Positions 7,375 to 15,765 of a DNA stretch of 32,796 nucleotides are shown here, piece by piece. The position numbers and the translations under genes are program-made. Every line of letters starts with the position of its first letter. Positions within the stretch are counted from its first letter, which is position 1. The notes beneath the pieces were generated by a model. The model ran no database searches and was not told the origin of the DNA. It saw only the letters and a program-made list of their open reading frames with translations. Origin of the DNA: Acetobacter sp. (lineage in GTDB: Bacteria; Pseudomonadota; Alphaproteobacteria; Acetobacterales; Acetobacteraceae); contig JAAYUA010000024.1 in assembly GCA_012517935.1 (NCBI GenBank), forward strand, positions 1 to 32,796. The letters are read 5' to 3'.

Positions 7375-8163
7375 ATGAAAATATTATCTTCCCGGTTCAT
7401 GTCCCTGCTGGCAGTCCCGTTCATGGTGACTGCAACTGCATATGCACAAACTGCAGCTCCAGTGGCGCCTACGGTTTATGTGTCCGCTCCAGTGGTGCAT
7501 GGTGCGGCTTACACGCCAGCGCAGGTAGCGAAGAAGTGCGGCATTTTCGAAACATGCGCGACCACGAAGATCGGTCTGGGCAAGGGTGACTTCATTGTCC
7601 GCCTGTCAGCGCTTGGCGTGCTGCCAACGGATCGCACCAGCAAGCTGTGGCTGAACGGAAGCAGAATTCCGGGAAATGTTTCGACAACCAATCAGGCAAT
7701 GCCGGAACTGACGTTCGAATATTTCTTTACGGACAATGTTTCCATTGATCTGATCGCCGCCAGCACCCGTCACGAAGTTGCTGCCCAGGGAACACCCTAT
7801 GGCAAAATCGATGTCGGAAGCGCCTGGGTTCTGCCGCCGACCGTGACGCTTGCATGGCATTTCCGTCCGCACAAGCGCTTCAATCCCTATTTGGGCGTAG
7901 GTGGAACGATGATGTGGTTCCATAATGTCAGCCCGGCAGGTGGACTGGTGCAGAAGCTGAATGTTGGCTTCACGGGTGGTCCCTCAATCAATGCCGGCTT
8001 CGATTATCAGGTTGTGGGCAACTGGTTCCTGAATGTCGATGTGAAACATATGTTCGTTCGCATGCACGCATGGGCCAACGATCGGGACAGCGGCGCTTTC
8101 ATCAAGGCGCATGATTCGCTTGATCCCGTCGTTGTCGGCATGGGCATCGAGTATCGTTTCTGA
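7375..8163 (+). CDS. ompW: OmpW family outer-membrane protein
   Basis: 262 residues with a signal peptide (cleavage after AYA, about residue 24). The rest fits an eight-stranded OmpW barrel: an early GDFIVRLSALGVLP strand, PELTFEYFFTDNVSIDLIA, a PPTVTLAWHF strand followed by NPYLGVGG, the FDYQVVGNWFLNVDVK segment, and a terminal EYRF ending in the phenylalanine needed for barrel assembly. OmpW proteins form small channels for hydrophobic compounds and respond to stress. Between signal peptide and barrel there is an extra Ala/Pro/Val-rich stretch of about 35 residues with a Cys pair (KKCGIFETC), which could form a disulfide. Expression is probably oxygen-responsive through the FNR-type site upstream. 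Confidence 0.9.
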   Translation: MKILSSRFMSLLAVPFMVTATAYAQTAAPVAPTVYVSAPVVHGAAYTPAQVAKKCGIFETCATTKIGLGKGDFIVRLSALGVLPTDRTSKLWLNGSRIPGNVSTTNQAMPELTFEYFFTDNVSIDLIAASTRHEVAAQGTPYGKIDVGSAWVLPPTVTLAWHFRPHKRFNPYLGVGGTMMWFHNVSPAGGLVQKLNVGFTGGPSINAGFDYQVVGNWFLNVDVKHMFVRMHAWANDRDSGAFIKAHDSLDPVVVGMGIEYRF

Positions 8164-8193
8164 TCCCAGATTTTTCCGGGATCTGCTTTTCGG

Positions 8194-8225
8194 AACGCGG
8201 TCGGAGTCATCTGACCGCGTTTTTT
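8194..8225 (+). terminator. Rho-independent terminator after ompW
   Basis: AACGCGGTC (8194-8202) and GACCGCGTT (8213-8221) form a nine-base GC-rich stem with a ten-base loop, followed by a T-run to 8225. It sits between convergent genes and stops ompW transcription before the NUP gene (ends at 8236). Confidence 0.88.
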
Positions 8226-8235
8226 CGTGCCCGGA

Positions 8236-9312
8236 TCAGTCTGCCGGGGCATGCGGTGTGTTGTCCGCATATTTGTCCCAGTTAAGGGCGAGTTCCTTCA
8301 CAACCACACTTCCAACGCGCCAGGCTGCATCGACCGATGGCAGAAAGCCAGCGTATCCTTTTCCGTGCGCTTCGTCATTAAGGAGGTTGGCGGCTGTTTG
8401 GCCGGGATGCGGCATGTCAAAATTGCTGGCGGTGCGAAGCAGGAGAATGCGGCTGGCATCAATGCGTCCGGCTTTGGCCTGTGCGGTCAAGGCCTGCATA
8501 TAGCCAACATCTTCTTCGGCGGTGGTCGCAAAACGGCCTTGCCCTTTGGTCCAGTAGCTGACCCAACGCTCGGCCCAGTCATTCATTCGGGCACCGACCC
8601 AGAAAGTTTCCGAGGACAAGGTTGCGCCGCTTGTGACGACCGGCGGCTTCATGGCTTCGGGAAAACCGGTATAGCGTGCGCGAACAGCCATCATTTCCGG
8701 TGTGTTCTGCAAAGTAACAGATTTTGTGAGCTGCACGGCCCATGCGGTCAGTTCCGGGTTGAGTGTATAGACCATATCCCCGGAGAGGGAGTGCAGCGGG
8801 GGAACGGGTTTTTCGTCGGGTGTGCTGCCTTGAACTGGAGTGTAGCCATCTGGCCAGTCTGCCGGAATTTCTCTTGGATCAATCAGGTGAGCCAGCCCGC
8901 CATTCACGACCTGAGGAGCCCAGACGGCGGAACCCAGCGTACCGAATCGAGGGTTTATGCCTGCGATCCCGGCAAGCACGAAATAGCTTTTGCGAAGATC
9001 GAAGCGGGGGTCCAGGGCAAGAGCGGTCATGGCCGACGCCATGTGTTCCGGTCCTTCTCCGGTGACGACACCGAGTACGTGCAGGTCCGGATTATAGCGC
9101 ATGAGGCCATGATCGGTACCTGGTGCTTTGATTTCCTGCTGCAATGGCAGTTTTTCCACCCAGCTCTGAAATTCACCGGGAGTGTCGCCGGTGTCATGGC
9201 CAATTTCAAAAGTCGTAACAACGACGACGCGGATGGGAATGGGGGCGGCGTGGGCCAGACCTGAAGACAGGAGAGACAGGGCCGTGATCAGAGAGATATG
9301 ACTGAAGCGCAT
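8236..9312 (-). CDS. Exported NUP-family protein ('purine nucleoside permease')
   Basis: 358 residues, matching the NUP family named after a fungal purine nucleoside transporter. It has a signal peptide (MRFSHISLITALSLL..., cleavage after AHA near 22) and no membrane helices afterwards, so in bacteria it is probably a periplasmic or cell-surface soluble protein rather than a channel. Family-typical segments include VVVTTFEIGHDTGDTPGEFQ, VLGVVTGEGPEHMASAM, FVLAGIAGINP and the late LLRTASNFDMP. The fold is thought to resemble nucleoside phosphorylases, so nucleoside binding or cleavage is possible. The ATG at 9312 gives a canonical signal peptide; the frame extends to 9357 with another ATG. It ends 11 bases from the ompW terminator and is 89 bases downstream of the TPR gene on the same strand. 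Confidence 0.82.
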   Translation of the reverse strand: MRFSHISLITALSLLSSGLAHAAPIPIRVVVVTTFEIGHDTGDTPGEFQSWVEKLPLQQEIKAPGTDHGLMRYNPDLHVLGVVTGEGPEHMASAMTALALDPRFDLRKSYFVLAGIAGINPRFGTLGSAVWAPQVVNGGLAHLIDPREIPADWPDGYTPVQGSTPDEKPVPPLHSLSGDMVYTLNPELTAWAVQLTKSVTLQNTPEMMAVRARYTGFPEAMKPPVVTSGATLSSETFWVGARMNDWAERWVSYWTKGQGRFATTAEEDVGYMQALTAQAKAGRIDASRILLLRTASNFDMPHPGQTAANLLNDEAHGKGYAGFLPSVDAAWRVGSVVVKELALNWDKYADNTPHAPAD

Positions 9313-9401
9313 GGATTTCCGGACGGTTGTGAGACTGATCGTCCGATCAGACCGCATTCCGGTGGGAATTTCCAGAAATCACTGTCAGTCATCGGTCGAA
9401 A

Positions 9402-11162
9402 TCAGAGCTTGGCCGCTGTTTTCCCTGCATCAGGTTGAGGCTGATGTGCTTCTTCGAGGGCTTTCTTCAAACTGGCCTCAATGTCCGGTGCCGGTTTCAG
9501 TCCTGATGCGACATTCCATTGATCTATGGCTTCGGTGCGGCGTCCGGATTTCCAGTAAGCAACGCCGAGATGATAGTTGATTTCAGGGTCTTCTGGATTT
9601 TCCTCGGCAGCCTGTTCCAGCATTTTTATAGCTTCTTCAGTGTGTCCGGTTTCGAGAAGCGCCCAGCCGAGACTGTCACGAATGGCGGTGTCATCCGGGT
9701 CGAGCATCAGTGCCTGACGAAGGATGTCGCACGCTTCTTCCTGATTCTGATGGTGCTGGATCCAGCCATAACCAAGAAAATTCAGGATCAGCGGTTCATT
9801 GGGAACCTGTTCGCGTGCGGCACGGAGGTCTTTTTCCGCGGCGGGCCAGTCGCCGGTTTGCTCCAGCGCAGCGGCGCGTCCGAAGAGCAGGGGCCAGTTG
9901 GCGGGAGTGTCCTTGCCTTGTGTCAGGGCAATGGCCTTGCTCCACATGGTGGCGGAGGCCGGATAATCGGCCTGATCAAACAGCAGACTCGCCAGGCTTT
10001 GTATTGGCAGGATCTGCTGTGGCACCTCGGCAATAATGTTTTCCAGTTCTTGCCGTGCGACGCCGTGTTCGCCGGTTTTTTCCTCCAGCAGCGCTCTGCG
10101 GAAGCGCGCAACCCTGTTCAGGGGATTGGAATCCGTGACCTGTTTCAGCAACGCGAGGGCTGCTGTGTTGTGATCGTGGTCGCTCTCGATTTCAGCAAGC
10201 AGCAAGCGGGCTTCCGTCAATGTCGGATCAAGAGACAGCGCCATGTGCAGCATGATGGAGGAGGCTTCCTCTTCCTGACTACCGACGCCATGGCGGGGAT
10301 CTTGTGTAGCTTGTGCACGGAAGAGCGCCGCCATCGTCAGATAGCTTTGCGCCAGTCCCTGAAGGGCGCTTGTGATCGGGGGGACGCCGATGGAGGCCTG
10401 TAGTTCCGGTGTTGCCAGCGCCAGCAGGGAGTCTGCTTTCGTGGCCTGCCGGATCATGGCGCGGGCCTCTTCCTTCTTTCCCTGCTGCCAGAGCCATGCG
10501 GCTTTGCCACGAACCAGCAGCATGTCTGTTCCGGGCATGATGGATGAAGCCTGTTTCCACAGGAAGGCTTCCTGTGTGTGCTGGTCCGTGAAACCGGCAA
10601 TGAGCGCTGCATGCGTCAGATAAAAGGGGGCAAGGGGAGAGCCGTGGCTGGCAGCGGTTGTCAGGGTGTTGATCGCCGCCGCCCCATTGCCAGCGCCCGC
10701 CAGACACCATGCCGTCAGGAAAGGAAGCAGAAGCTGCGAAGGGGAGTGACGCTCCGTCAGTTTGTAGCTGCGCAGAGCCTCCTGCCAATTGCCATGCCGC
10801 GCCGCGTCATTGCCGATCACAAGTGTGGCGATCATGCTATGGGGCGTTTTCTGTTTCAGGAGTCTTTCCGCCAGTGAAAGGGCTTCGGGTGTTTCCGCCA
10901 GCGTGTTTTCGAGAAAAGCCTGACGGAGGATTTCCGATCGCGTTGGGTCCGCATCAAGAGCGGATATCAGGGCTGTGGCCGCGACTGCGTGATCGCCCTG
11001 TCGCGCTGCAACAAGTCCTGTCAGCCATGCGCCTGAAGCGACCGACGGCGCGTCGGGCGTTGTCATCTGCTTTGCTGGCGTGGCTGCCAGCGCCGTGGCG
11101 GAGGATGTGGAGAGAAGGGCAACGAGCAGATAACGGGAGGCAGTGTGGCGGAATATATTCAA
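9402..11162 (-). CDS. Exported tetratricopeptide-repeat protein
   Basis: 586 residues with a signal peptide (cleavage near ALAA, about 27). The rest is almost entirely helical repeats. The clearest TPR units are in the last third, about 450-560, with segments such as LNFLGYGWIQHHQNQEEA, DSLGWALLETGHTEEAI and YHLGVAYWKSGRRTEAIDQW; weaker repeats cover 45-440. It probably acts as a periplasmic scaffold for envelope assembly, but no partner is shown by sequence. The start codon is TTG (11162); no in-frame ATG is available before residue 33, which lies after the signal peptide. It is divergent from the uracil-DNA glycosylase gene across 136 bases. In many alphaproteobacteria an exported TPR protein lies near this glycosylase. 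Confidence 0.85.
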   Translation of the reverse strand: MNIFRHTASRYLLVALLSTSSATALAATPAKQMTTPDAPSVASGAWLTGLVAARQGDHAVAATALISALDADPTRSEILRQAFLENTLAETPEALSLAERLLKQKTPHSMIATLVIGNDAARHGNWQEALRSYKLTERHSPSQLLLPFLTAWCLAGAGNGAAAINTLTTAASHGSPLAPFYLTHAALIAGFTDQHTQEAFLWKQASSIMPGTDMLLVRGKAAWLWQQGKKEEARAMIRQATKADSLLALATPELQASIGVPPITSALQGLAQSYLTMAALFRAQATQDPRHGVGSQEEEASSIMLHMALSLDPTLTEARLLLAEIESDHDHNTAALALLKQVTDSNPLNRVARFRRALLEEKTGEHGVARQELENIIAEVPQQILPIQSLASLLFDQADYPASATMWSKAIALTQGKDTPANWPLLFGRAAALEQTGDWPAAEKDLRAAREQVPNEPLILNFLGYGWIQHHQNQEEACDILRQALMLDPDDTAIRDSLGWALLETGHTEEAIKMLEQAAEENPEDPEINYHLGVAYWKSGRRTEAIDQWNVASGLKPAPDIEASLKKALEEAHQPQPDAGKTAAKL

Positions 11163-11298
11163 GGGAACGGTCCCGTAGCGATCCTGACGTTTGGGGCGAC
11201 CTTGTGCCAGGAGAAGAAAAAACTGTGCGTCTTTTTATCTGTAACCTGCCATGGGGTAACATCCAAATGACTGGCGCGAGCGGGTGGGAGATATGGTG

Positions 11299-12153
11299 AT
11301 GATGCAGATGCGGTCAGATATGGATGATATGGCTGCGGCGCAGGCTCTGCTCTCTCTCTATCTGGATTGGGGTGTGGATACGGCGCTGGATGACAGTCCT
11401 GCCGATTATTTCAAACGTTCTCCCATCACATTGCCGCCCCGATCTCCTGAACCTGTTGTCAGGGATGTCGCGCGGTCTGCGCGCGTGCAGCCGGACAATG
11501 TCGTGCCGACCACAGTTTCGCCCGGTCCAACCTTGTCGCGCATCATGGATATGGAGTCGCTGGCTGCTGCCGCTGCGTCATGGGACCGTTGTTCCCTGCG
11601 CCGGACAGCAACGCATACTGTTCTGCCCGTGGGACCGGTCGGGGCGCCCCTGATGATTATTGGAGAAGCTCCGGACGCAGATGAAGATCGCAGCGGGCAG
11701 CCATTTTCCGGGGAATCCGGCAAGCTTCTGGACCGGATTCTGGTCAGTATTGCCTTGGAGCGGAAAAATCTGATCCTTTCGCCGGCTCTGCCGTGGCGTC
11801 CACCTGGAGGGCGACTGCCTTCGGAAGCGGAAATGGAGTCCAGTCTGCCACTTCTTGTCCGGGCTATTCTCCTGCTTCGACCCCGCCGTTTGTTACTGTG
11901 TGGATCATTGGCTGTCAGGATGCTGACGGGACGCAGAGAATCCCTTGCGCGGCTGCGAGGACGCCGTCTGGAGGTGACTGTTGGTGAGCCCGCAGAAGGT
12001 GAAAAAATCCTTAAAATACAGGCGAATGTGATCCGCCACCCGTTGCAGCTTCGCGTCAGCGCGGGTGCCCGGAAAGAGATGTGGGCGGACATTCTTCAGC
12101 TTGGAACGGACCTTGAGAGTGATAGTAAATCAGATGCTCAGGAAGTGATCTGA
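11299..12153 (+). CDS. Uracil-DNA glycosylase, family 4-like (divergent)
   Basis: 284 residues. The C-terminal ~190 residues match the uracil-DNA glycosylase superfamily of DNA base-excision repair: GEAPDADEDRSGQPFSGESGKLLD (from about 122; family 4 normally has GEAPG), then LPWRPPGGR, RRLLLCGSLAV and a late RHPLQL in place of the usual HPxxLL. Only two cysteines are visible (about 98 and in LLLCGS), too few for the four-Cys iron-sulfur site of classic family 4 enzymes. The N-terminal ~95 residues are a poorly conserved linker. Several starts are possible (GTG 11284, ATG 11293, 11299, 11302); 11299 has GGAG eight bases upstream. Glycosylase activity is likely but not certain. Confidence 0.8.
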   Translation: MMQMRSDMDDMAAAQALLSLYLDWGVDTALDDSPADYFKRSPITLPPRSPEPVVRDVARSARVQPDNVVPTTVSPGPTLSRIMDMESLAAAAASWDRCSLRRTATHTVLPVGPVGAPLMIIGEAPDADEDRSGQPFSGESGKLLDRILVSIALERKNLILSPALPWRPPGGRLPSEAEMESSLPLLVRAILLLRPRRLLLCGSLAVRMLTGRRESLARLRGRRLEVTVGEPAEGEKILKIQANVIRHPLQLRVSAGARKEMWADILQLGTDLESDSKSDAQEVI

Positions 12154-12302
12154 TTCTTTCCATCTTCGTGGAAATACTTCCAAGGTTATCATGTGATCAT
12201 TTGATTAGTATAAAAGGGTGTGTAGCTGAAATAAAAATGCGGTTTATTCGTGTCAAAATCATGGATGACTTTCCATGAATTTTTCTGATCTTGATTTTCA
12301 AG

Positions 12303-14294
12303 ATGAATACAATTATGCCGCCTGCCACTATGCGAACATCAGGATTTTCCCAGCGCATCTCCACCCGGATGGTTCTGGCAGGCGCAGCCCTGCTGGCAAG
12401 TGCATCCATGGCGGCGGCACGGGGAGGCAGCAGCCTCTACCCGGGTCGTCCCGCATCGACGGATGATCCCGTGTCGGGAAGTCTTCCCGGTGGGGGGCCA
12501 GACCGGCGTGGCGATGAAGTCGCGATGGCGGTCACCAGGCTTCCGGAGGCAGGCGACATGCCAGTCGTCCTGCCGCGACCATTGTCGTCGGAGATGGCGC
12601 AACTGGTCCGGTCGATATTCCGCCTGCAACGGCAGGGAGCGTTTGCAGAGGCGTTGAGCAGTTCCACACGCCTGACTGATACGACTCTTCTGGGTGATAT
12701 CATGGCGGAGCGTTATCTGAATCCGGCCTATCTTCCGACGGCGCAAGAGTTGCAGCTCTGGCTGAAAGAGCATTCCGACATGGCGGATGCTCCGGCCGTA
12801 TGGGCAAGATTGGCCGGGATGCGTAACCATGGCGCCCTGCCGGTGGAACCGTCGAAGACGATGTTGCATCCGGACAATAGTGGTTTGCTGGCGGATATGG
12901 GTGATGCACGCGCATTACATCGGAATCCGCTGCTTGACCGGACTGTCGCCGAACGTGCGGGACATGGCGTCAGTGGTGCGGAGAGTGCTCTGGGGCTGAT
13001 TGCCAGAACGCCCGGAATGACGCCGCTTTATGCATCCCAGTTGCGGGGAGAGATTGCCCGGCAACTCCTGTCTTCCGGTCATGCGGAGGAGGCCTTGCAG
13101 ATCGGGAAGGTCGGTCTTGACCACGGGACGCAAGTTTCCGGAGAGCAGGCCTATGTCGCCGGTCTGGCTGCATGGGCCCAGAAGCAGCCACGGCAGGCCG
13201 TTGTCTTTTTCGAAAAAGCCTCGGCCATGAGCAACACGACGCCTGCATTGCGTGCTGCCGCAGCATTCTGGGCAGCGCGTGTGCATCGGGCGCAAGGCGA
13301 AGAAAGCGTCTGGCGGCCATGGATGCGGCGTGCGGCAGCCGTGCCTCACAGTTTTTATGGCATGCTGGCCAGTCAGGTGCTGGAGCAGGCCCCCAAACAT
13401 CGTACGATATCCGCGTTTCATCTGATGGATATGGAAGGCGGCGACAGTCCGGCTTTTGTGTCCCCCGTTATCAGTGAAATTGACATCGAAGCGGTGAAGA
13501 TTTCTCCCATCGGAACGCGCTTTTTTGCCCTGTTGCAAGTTGGGGAAATGCAGCGTGCCGAAGATGCGTTGCGCCGTTACTGGCCACGATTGGGGAATGA
13601 TCCAGCGATGGCGCGGTCGGTGCAGCTGGTGGCAGCCGCCGCAGGCATGACCGAACTGGCGTTGCAGATGTCTGATTCTCTGGCAACGGAGCATGATGGA
13701 CGGAAACAGGTGCTGGCGTTGCCGTCTTTGCATCCAAGACATGGCTTTACGGTTGATCCGGCGCTTGTCTATGCCCTGACCCGTCTGGAATCCAATTTCA
13801 ATCCTCATGCCGTTTCGGGTGCGGGGGCTCACGGTTTGATGCAGCTCCGAGCTGTGACTGCCGGATTTGTTACGGGCAATACCGCCCGTTTCCAGTCCTC
13901 GCCTGAGGCTCTTTATGATCCGGGCCTGAATCTGGATATCGGGCAGGGATATCTTCGCTATCTGGCCCAGCTGAATCATCAGGTGCATCCTGATGGACCT
14001 GTCGGCGGCGACATGATCCGCATCCTTGCGGGATATAATGCGGGGCCGAACGCCATTACGCGCTGGGAAAAGGCAGGCGGCGGGCATGAAGATCCACTGC
14101 TTTATCTGGAGCTTCTGCCCAACACGCAGACACGGGCCTATGTGGTGCAGGCGCTCAATACGCTATGGTATTATGCCAAGCGGCTGGATCTTCCGACGCC
14201 CTCACTGGATGCTTTGTCTGCAGGGGAATGGCCAGCATTTGAAGAGGAAATTGCCCTTGCCGGCCATCGTCGTCATCTGGCGATGCTGCACTGA
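12303..14294 (+). CDS. slt: Soluble lytic murein transglycosylase
   Basis: 663 residues, a periplasmic enzyme that cleaves peptidoglycan between N-acetylmuramic acid and N-acetylglucosamine to form 1,6-anhydro ends. A signal peptide runs to about residue 40 (MVLAGAALLASASMAAA). A long alpha-superhelical U/L-domain region (about 90-480) follows. The C-terminal SLT domain has the catalytic Glu496 in LTRLESNFNPHAVS, then GAHGLMQL, the NLDIGQGYLRYL segment, and ILAGYNAGPNAITRW. Start choice is uncertain: the region before ATG 12303 has no clear ribosome-binding site, TTG 12291 is in frame, and ATGs at 12315 and 12330 are alternatives. It is 149 bases behind the glycosylase gene across an A/T-rich spacer, so it may have its own promoter. 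A hairpin terminator follows. Confidence 0.92.
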   Translation: MNTIMPPATMRTSGFSQRISTRMVLAGAALLASASMAAARGGSSLYPGRPASTDDPVSGSLPGGGPDRRGDEVAMAVTRLPEAGDMPVVLPRPLSSEMAQLVRSIFRLQRQGAFAEALSSSTRLTDTTLLGDIMAERYLNPAYLPTAQELQLWLKEHSDMADAPAVWARLAGMRNHGALPVEPSKTMLHPDNSGLLADMGDARALHRNPLLDRTVAERAGHGVSGAESALGLIARTPGMTPLYASQLRGEIARQLLSSGHAEEALQIGKVGLDHGTQVSGEQAYVAGLAAWAQKQPRQAVVFFEKASAMSNTTPALRAAAAFWAARVHRAQGEESVWRPWMRRAAAVPHSFYGMLASQVLEQAPKHRTISAFHLMDMEGGDSPAFVSPVISEIDIEAVKISPIGTRFFALLQVGEMQRAEDALRRYWPRLGNDPAMARSVQLVAAAAGMTELALQMSDSLATEHDGRKQVLALPSLHPRHGFTVDPALVYALTRLESNFNPHAVSGAGAHGLMQLRAVTAGFVTGNTARFQSSPEALYDPGLNLDIGQGYLRYLAQLNHQVHPDGPVGGDMIRILAGYNAGPNAITRWEKAGGGHEDPLLYLELLPNTQTRAYVVQALNTLWYYAKRLDLPTPSLDALSAGEWPAFEEEIALAGHRRHLAMLH

Positions 14295-14357
14295 TTGCAA
14301 GGCTTGATGTCGGTTCCGGAAATTCAGTCTGACTGATCTCCGGTCCTGCTGGTGTGA

Positions 14358-14398
14358 CGCCGGACCCGATGGTGAAGAGGTCCGGCGATTTATATTTT
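14358..14398 (+). terminator. Probable terminator after the lytic transglycosylase
   Basis: CGCCGGACC (14358-14366) and GGTCCGGCG (14379-14387) form a perfect nine-base stem with a 12-base loop, followed by ATTTATATTTT. The interrupted T-rich tail makes a reasonable intrinsic terminator between the convergent transglycosylase and tyrS genes. Confidence 0.68.
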
Positions 14399-14438
14399 CT
14401 ACCGGGTCATGAAGAACTATCGACCCGATGTAGGCGCT

Positions 14439-15710
14439 TCAGAGCGGGCGCACCATGATATGTGTCTTGCGTCCGGATGACAGTTTGATGGCGCCGTCAC
14501 GCAAATCTGCTTCCGACACGATTTGCCCCTCATCTGTGATGACATTGTCATTCACGCGGGCACCGCCTCCACGGATCAGGCGACGTGCTTCTCCGTTGCT
14601 GGCGGCAAGACCGGTTTCCACGAAAATGCGGAAGGCTGGCAGGCCCTCTGCCAGAAGTGTCGCTGCGATGCTGCGTTCTGGCAGGGAGTCTGAACGTGCC
14701 CCTTCCTCGAATGTGCGACGTGCGGCTTCGGCTGCTTCTTCAGCGGCTGCGCGGCCATGGCAGAGCGCGGTGGCTTCGGTGGCCAGAATCTTCTTGGCAT
14801 CGTTGATTTCAACGCCTTCCAGAGCGCCCAGACGTTCGCACTCTTCCACCGGAAGATCGGTGAACAGCTTGAGAAAGCGGCCAACATCCGCATCTTCCGT
14901 ATTGCGCCAGAACTGCCAGTAATCGAACACGGGCAGACGTTCTGCCGAAAGCCAGACAGCGCCACGTGCGGTCTTACCCATCTTGACGCCGGAAGAGGTG
15001 GTCAGCAGCGGTGCGGTCAGACCAAAAACCTGCTTCTGATCCGTGCGCCGGACCAGATCGATGCCGGAAACGATATTGCCCCACTGATCCGAACCGCCAA
15101 GCTGCAGTGTGACACCATAGCGGCGGTTCAGTTCGCGGAAATCATAGGACTGAAGAATGGAATAGTTGAACTCAAGGAAGGTCAGACCCTGTTCACGTTC
15201 CAGACGTGAGCGGACGGAGTCGAAGGAGAGCATCCGGTTGACGGAGAAATGCACGCCGACTTCACGCAGCAGCTCGATATAGGGCAGGCGGTCGAGCCAA
15301 TCGGCATTGTTCGCCAGAATGGCATCGGAAGGTGCGTCCCCGAAGCTCATCATCTGGCGAAGGCAGGTCTCGACGCCTTTCAGATTATTGGTCAGCGTTT
15401 CATCGTTCATGAGCGACCGTGCTTCTTCACGGAAGGAAGGATCGCCGATCTTGGCCGTGCCGCCACCCATCAGGGCAACGGGGCGATGGCCGTGTTTCTG
15501 AAGAAGACGCAGGATCATGATCTGAATGACATGACCGACGTGCAGGCTGTCAGCCGTGGGGTCGAAGCCGATATACCCCGCAACCGGACCAGCAAGCATG
15601 GCCGCATCGAGGGCGGCGGCATCGGTGCATTGAAAGATATATCCCCGGGCCTGAGCCTCACGCAGGAAAGGGCTGCGGAAGTCGGAAGCGCCGGTCTCAC
15701 TCTGGCTCAT
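14439..15710 (-). CDS. tyrS: Tyrosyl-tRNA synthetase
   Basis: 423 residues, a class I aminoacyl-tRNA synthetase that charges tRNA-Tyr in the cytoplasm. The HIGH signature appears as HVGH (57-60) in DPTADSLHVGHVIQI, and the KMSKS loop as KMGKT (about 242-246). Between them are the tyrosine-site segments NYSILQSYDF and LQLGGSDQWGNI. The last ~65 residues form an S4-type RNA-binding domain (ARRLIRGGGARVND). Length and domain order are those of bacterial TyrRS. AAGGA six bases before the ATG supports the start. The leader contains two back-to-back hairpins just upstream of that site. Confidence 0.97.
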   Translation of the reverse strand: MSQSETGASDFRSPFLREAQARGYIFQCTDAAALDAAMLAGPVAGYIGFDPTADSLHVGHVIQIMILRLLQKHGHRPVALMGGGTAKIGDPSFREEARSLMNDETLTNNLKGVETCLRQMMSFGDAPSDAILANNADWLDRLPYIELLREVGVHFSVNRMLSFDSVRSRLEREQGLTFLEFNYSILQSYDFRELNRRYGVTLQLGGSDQWGNIVSGIDLVRRTDQKQVFGLTAPLLTTSSGVKMGKTARGAVWLSAERLPVFDYWQFWRNTEDADVGRFLKLFTDLPVEECERLGALEGVEINDAKKILATEATALCHGRAAAEEAAEAARRTFEEGARSDSLPERSIAATLLAEGLPAFRIFVETGLAASNGEARRLIRGGGARVNDNVITDEGQIVSEADLRDGAIKLSSGRKTHIMVRPL

Positions 15711-15731
15711 TGTCGGTCCTTAATCCCGGTT

Positions 15732-15765
15732 CCGGCGGGAATGCCGGAGAGCAGGGTCTTGCTCT
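15732..15765 (-). promoter_or_regulatory. Two adjacent hairpins in the tyrS leader
   Basis: Read on the minus strand, AGAGCA/TGCTCT (15748-15765, six-base loop) is followed with no gap by CCGGC/GCCGG (15732-15747, six-base loop), ending about 12 bases before the AAGGA ribosome-binding site of tyrS. There is no T-run, so a role in translation or RNA stability is likelier than termination. Confidence 0.35.

Noticed and set aside
8227-9264. 345-codon frame opposite the NUP gene
   Set aside because: The NUP strand has a signal peptide and family motifs; this frame has neither and begins inside the ompW terminator region.
12915-14087. 390-codon frame opposite the lytic transglycosylase
   Set aside because: It mirrors a well-supported gene, and its composition (His, Arg, Gln, Cys-rich) is that of an antisense shadow.
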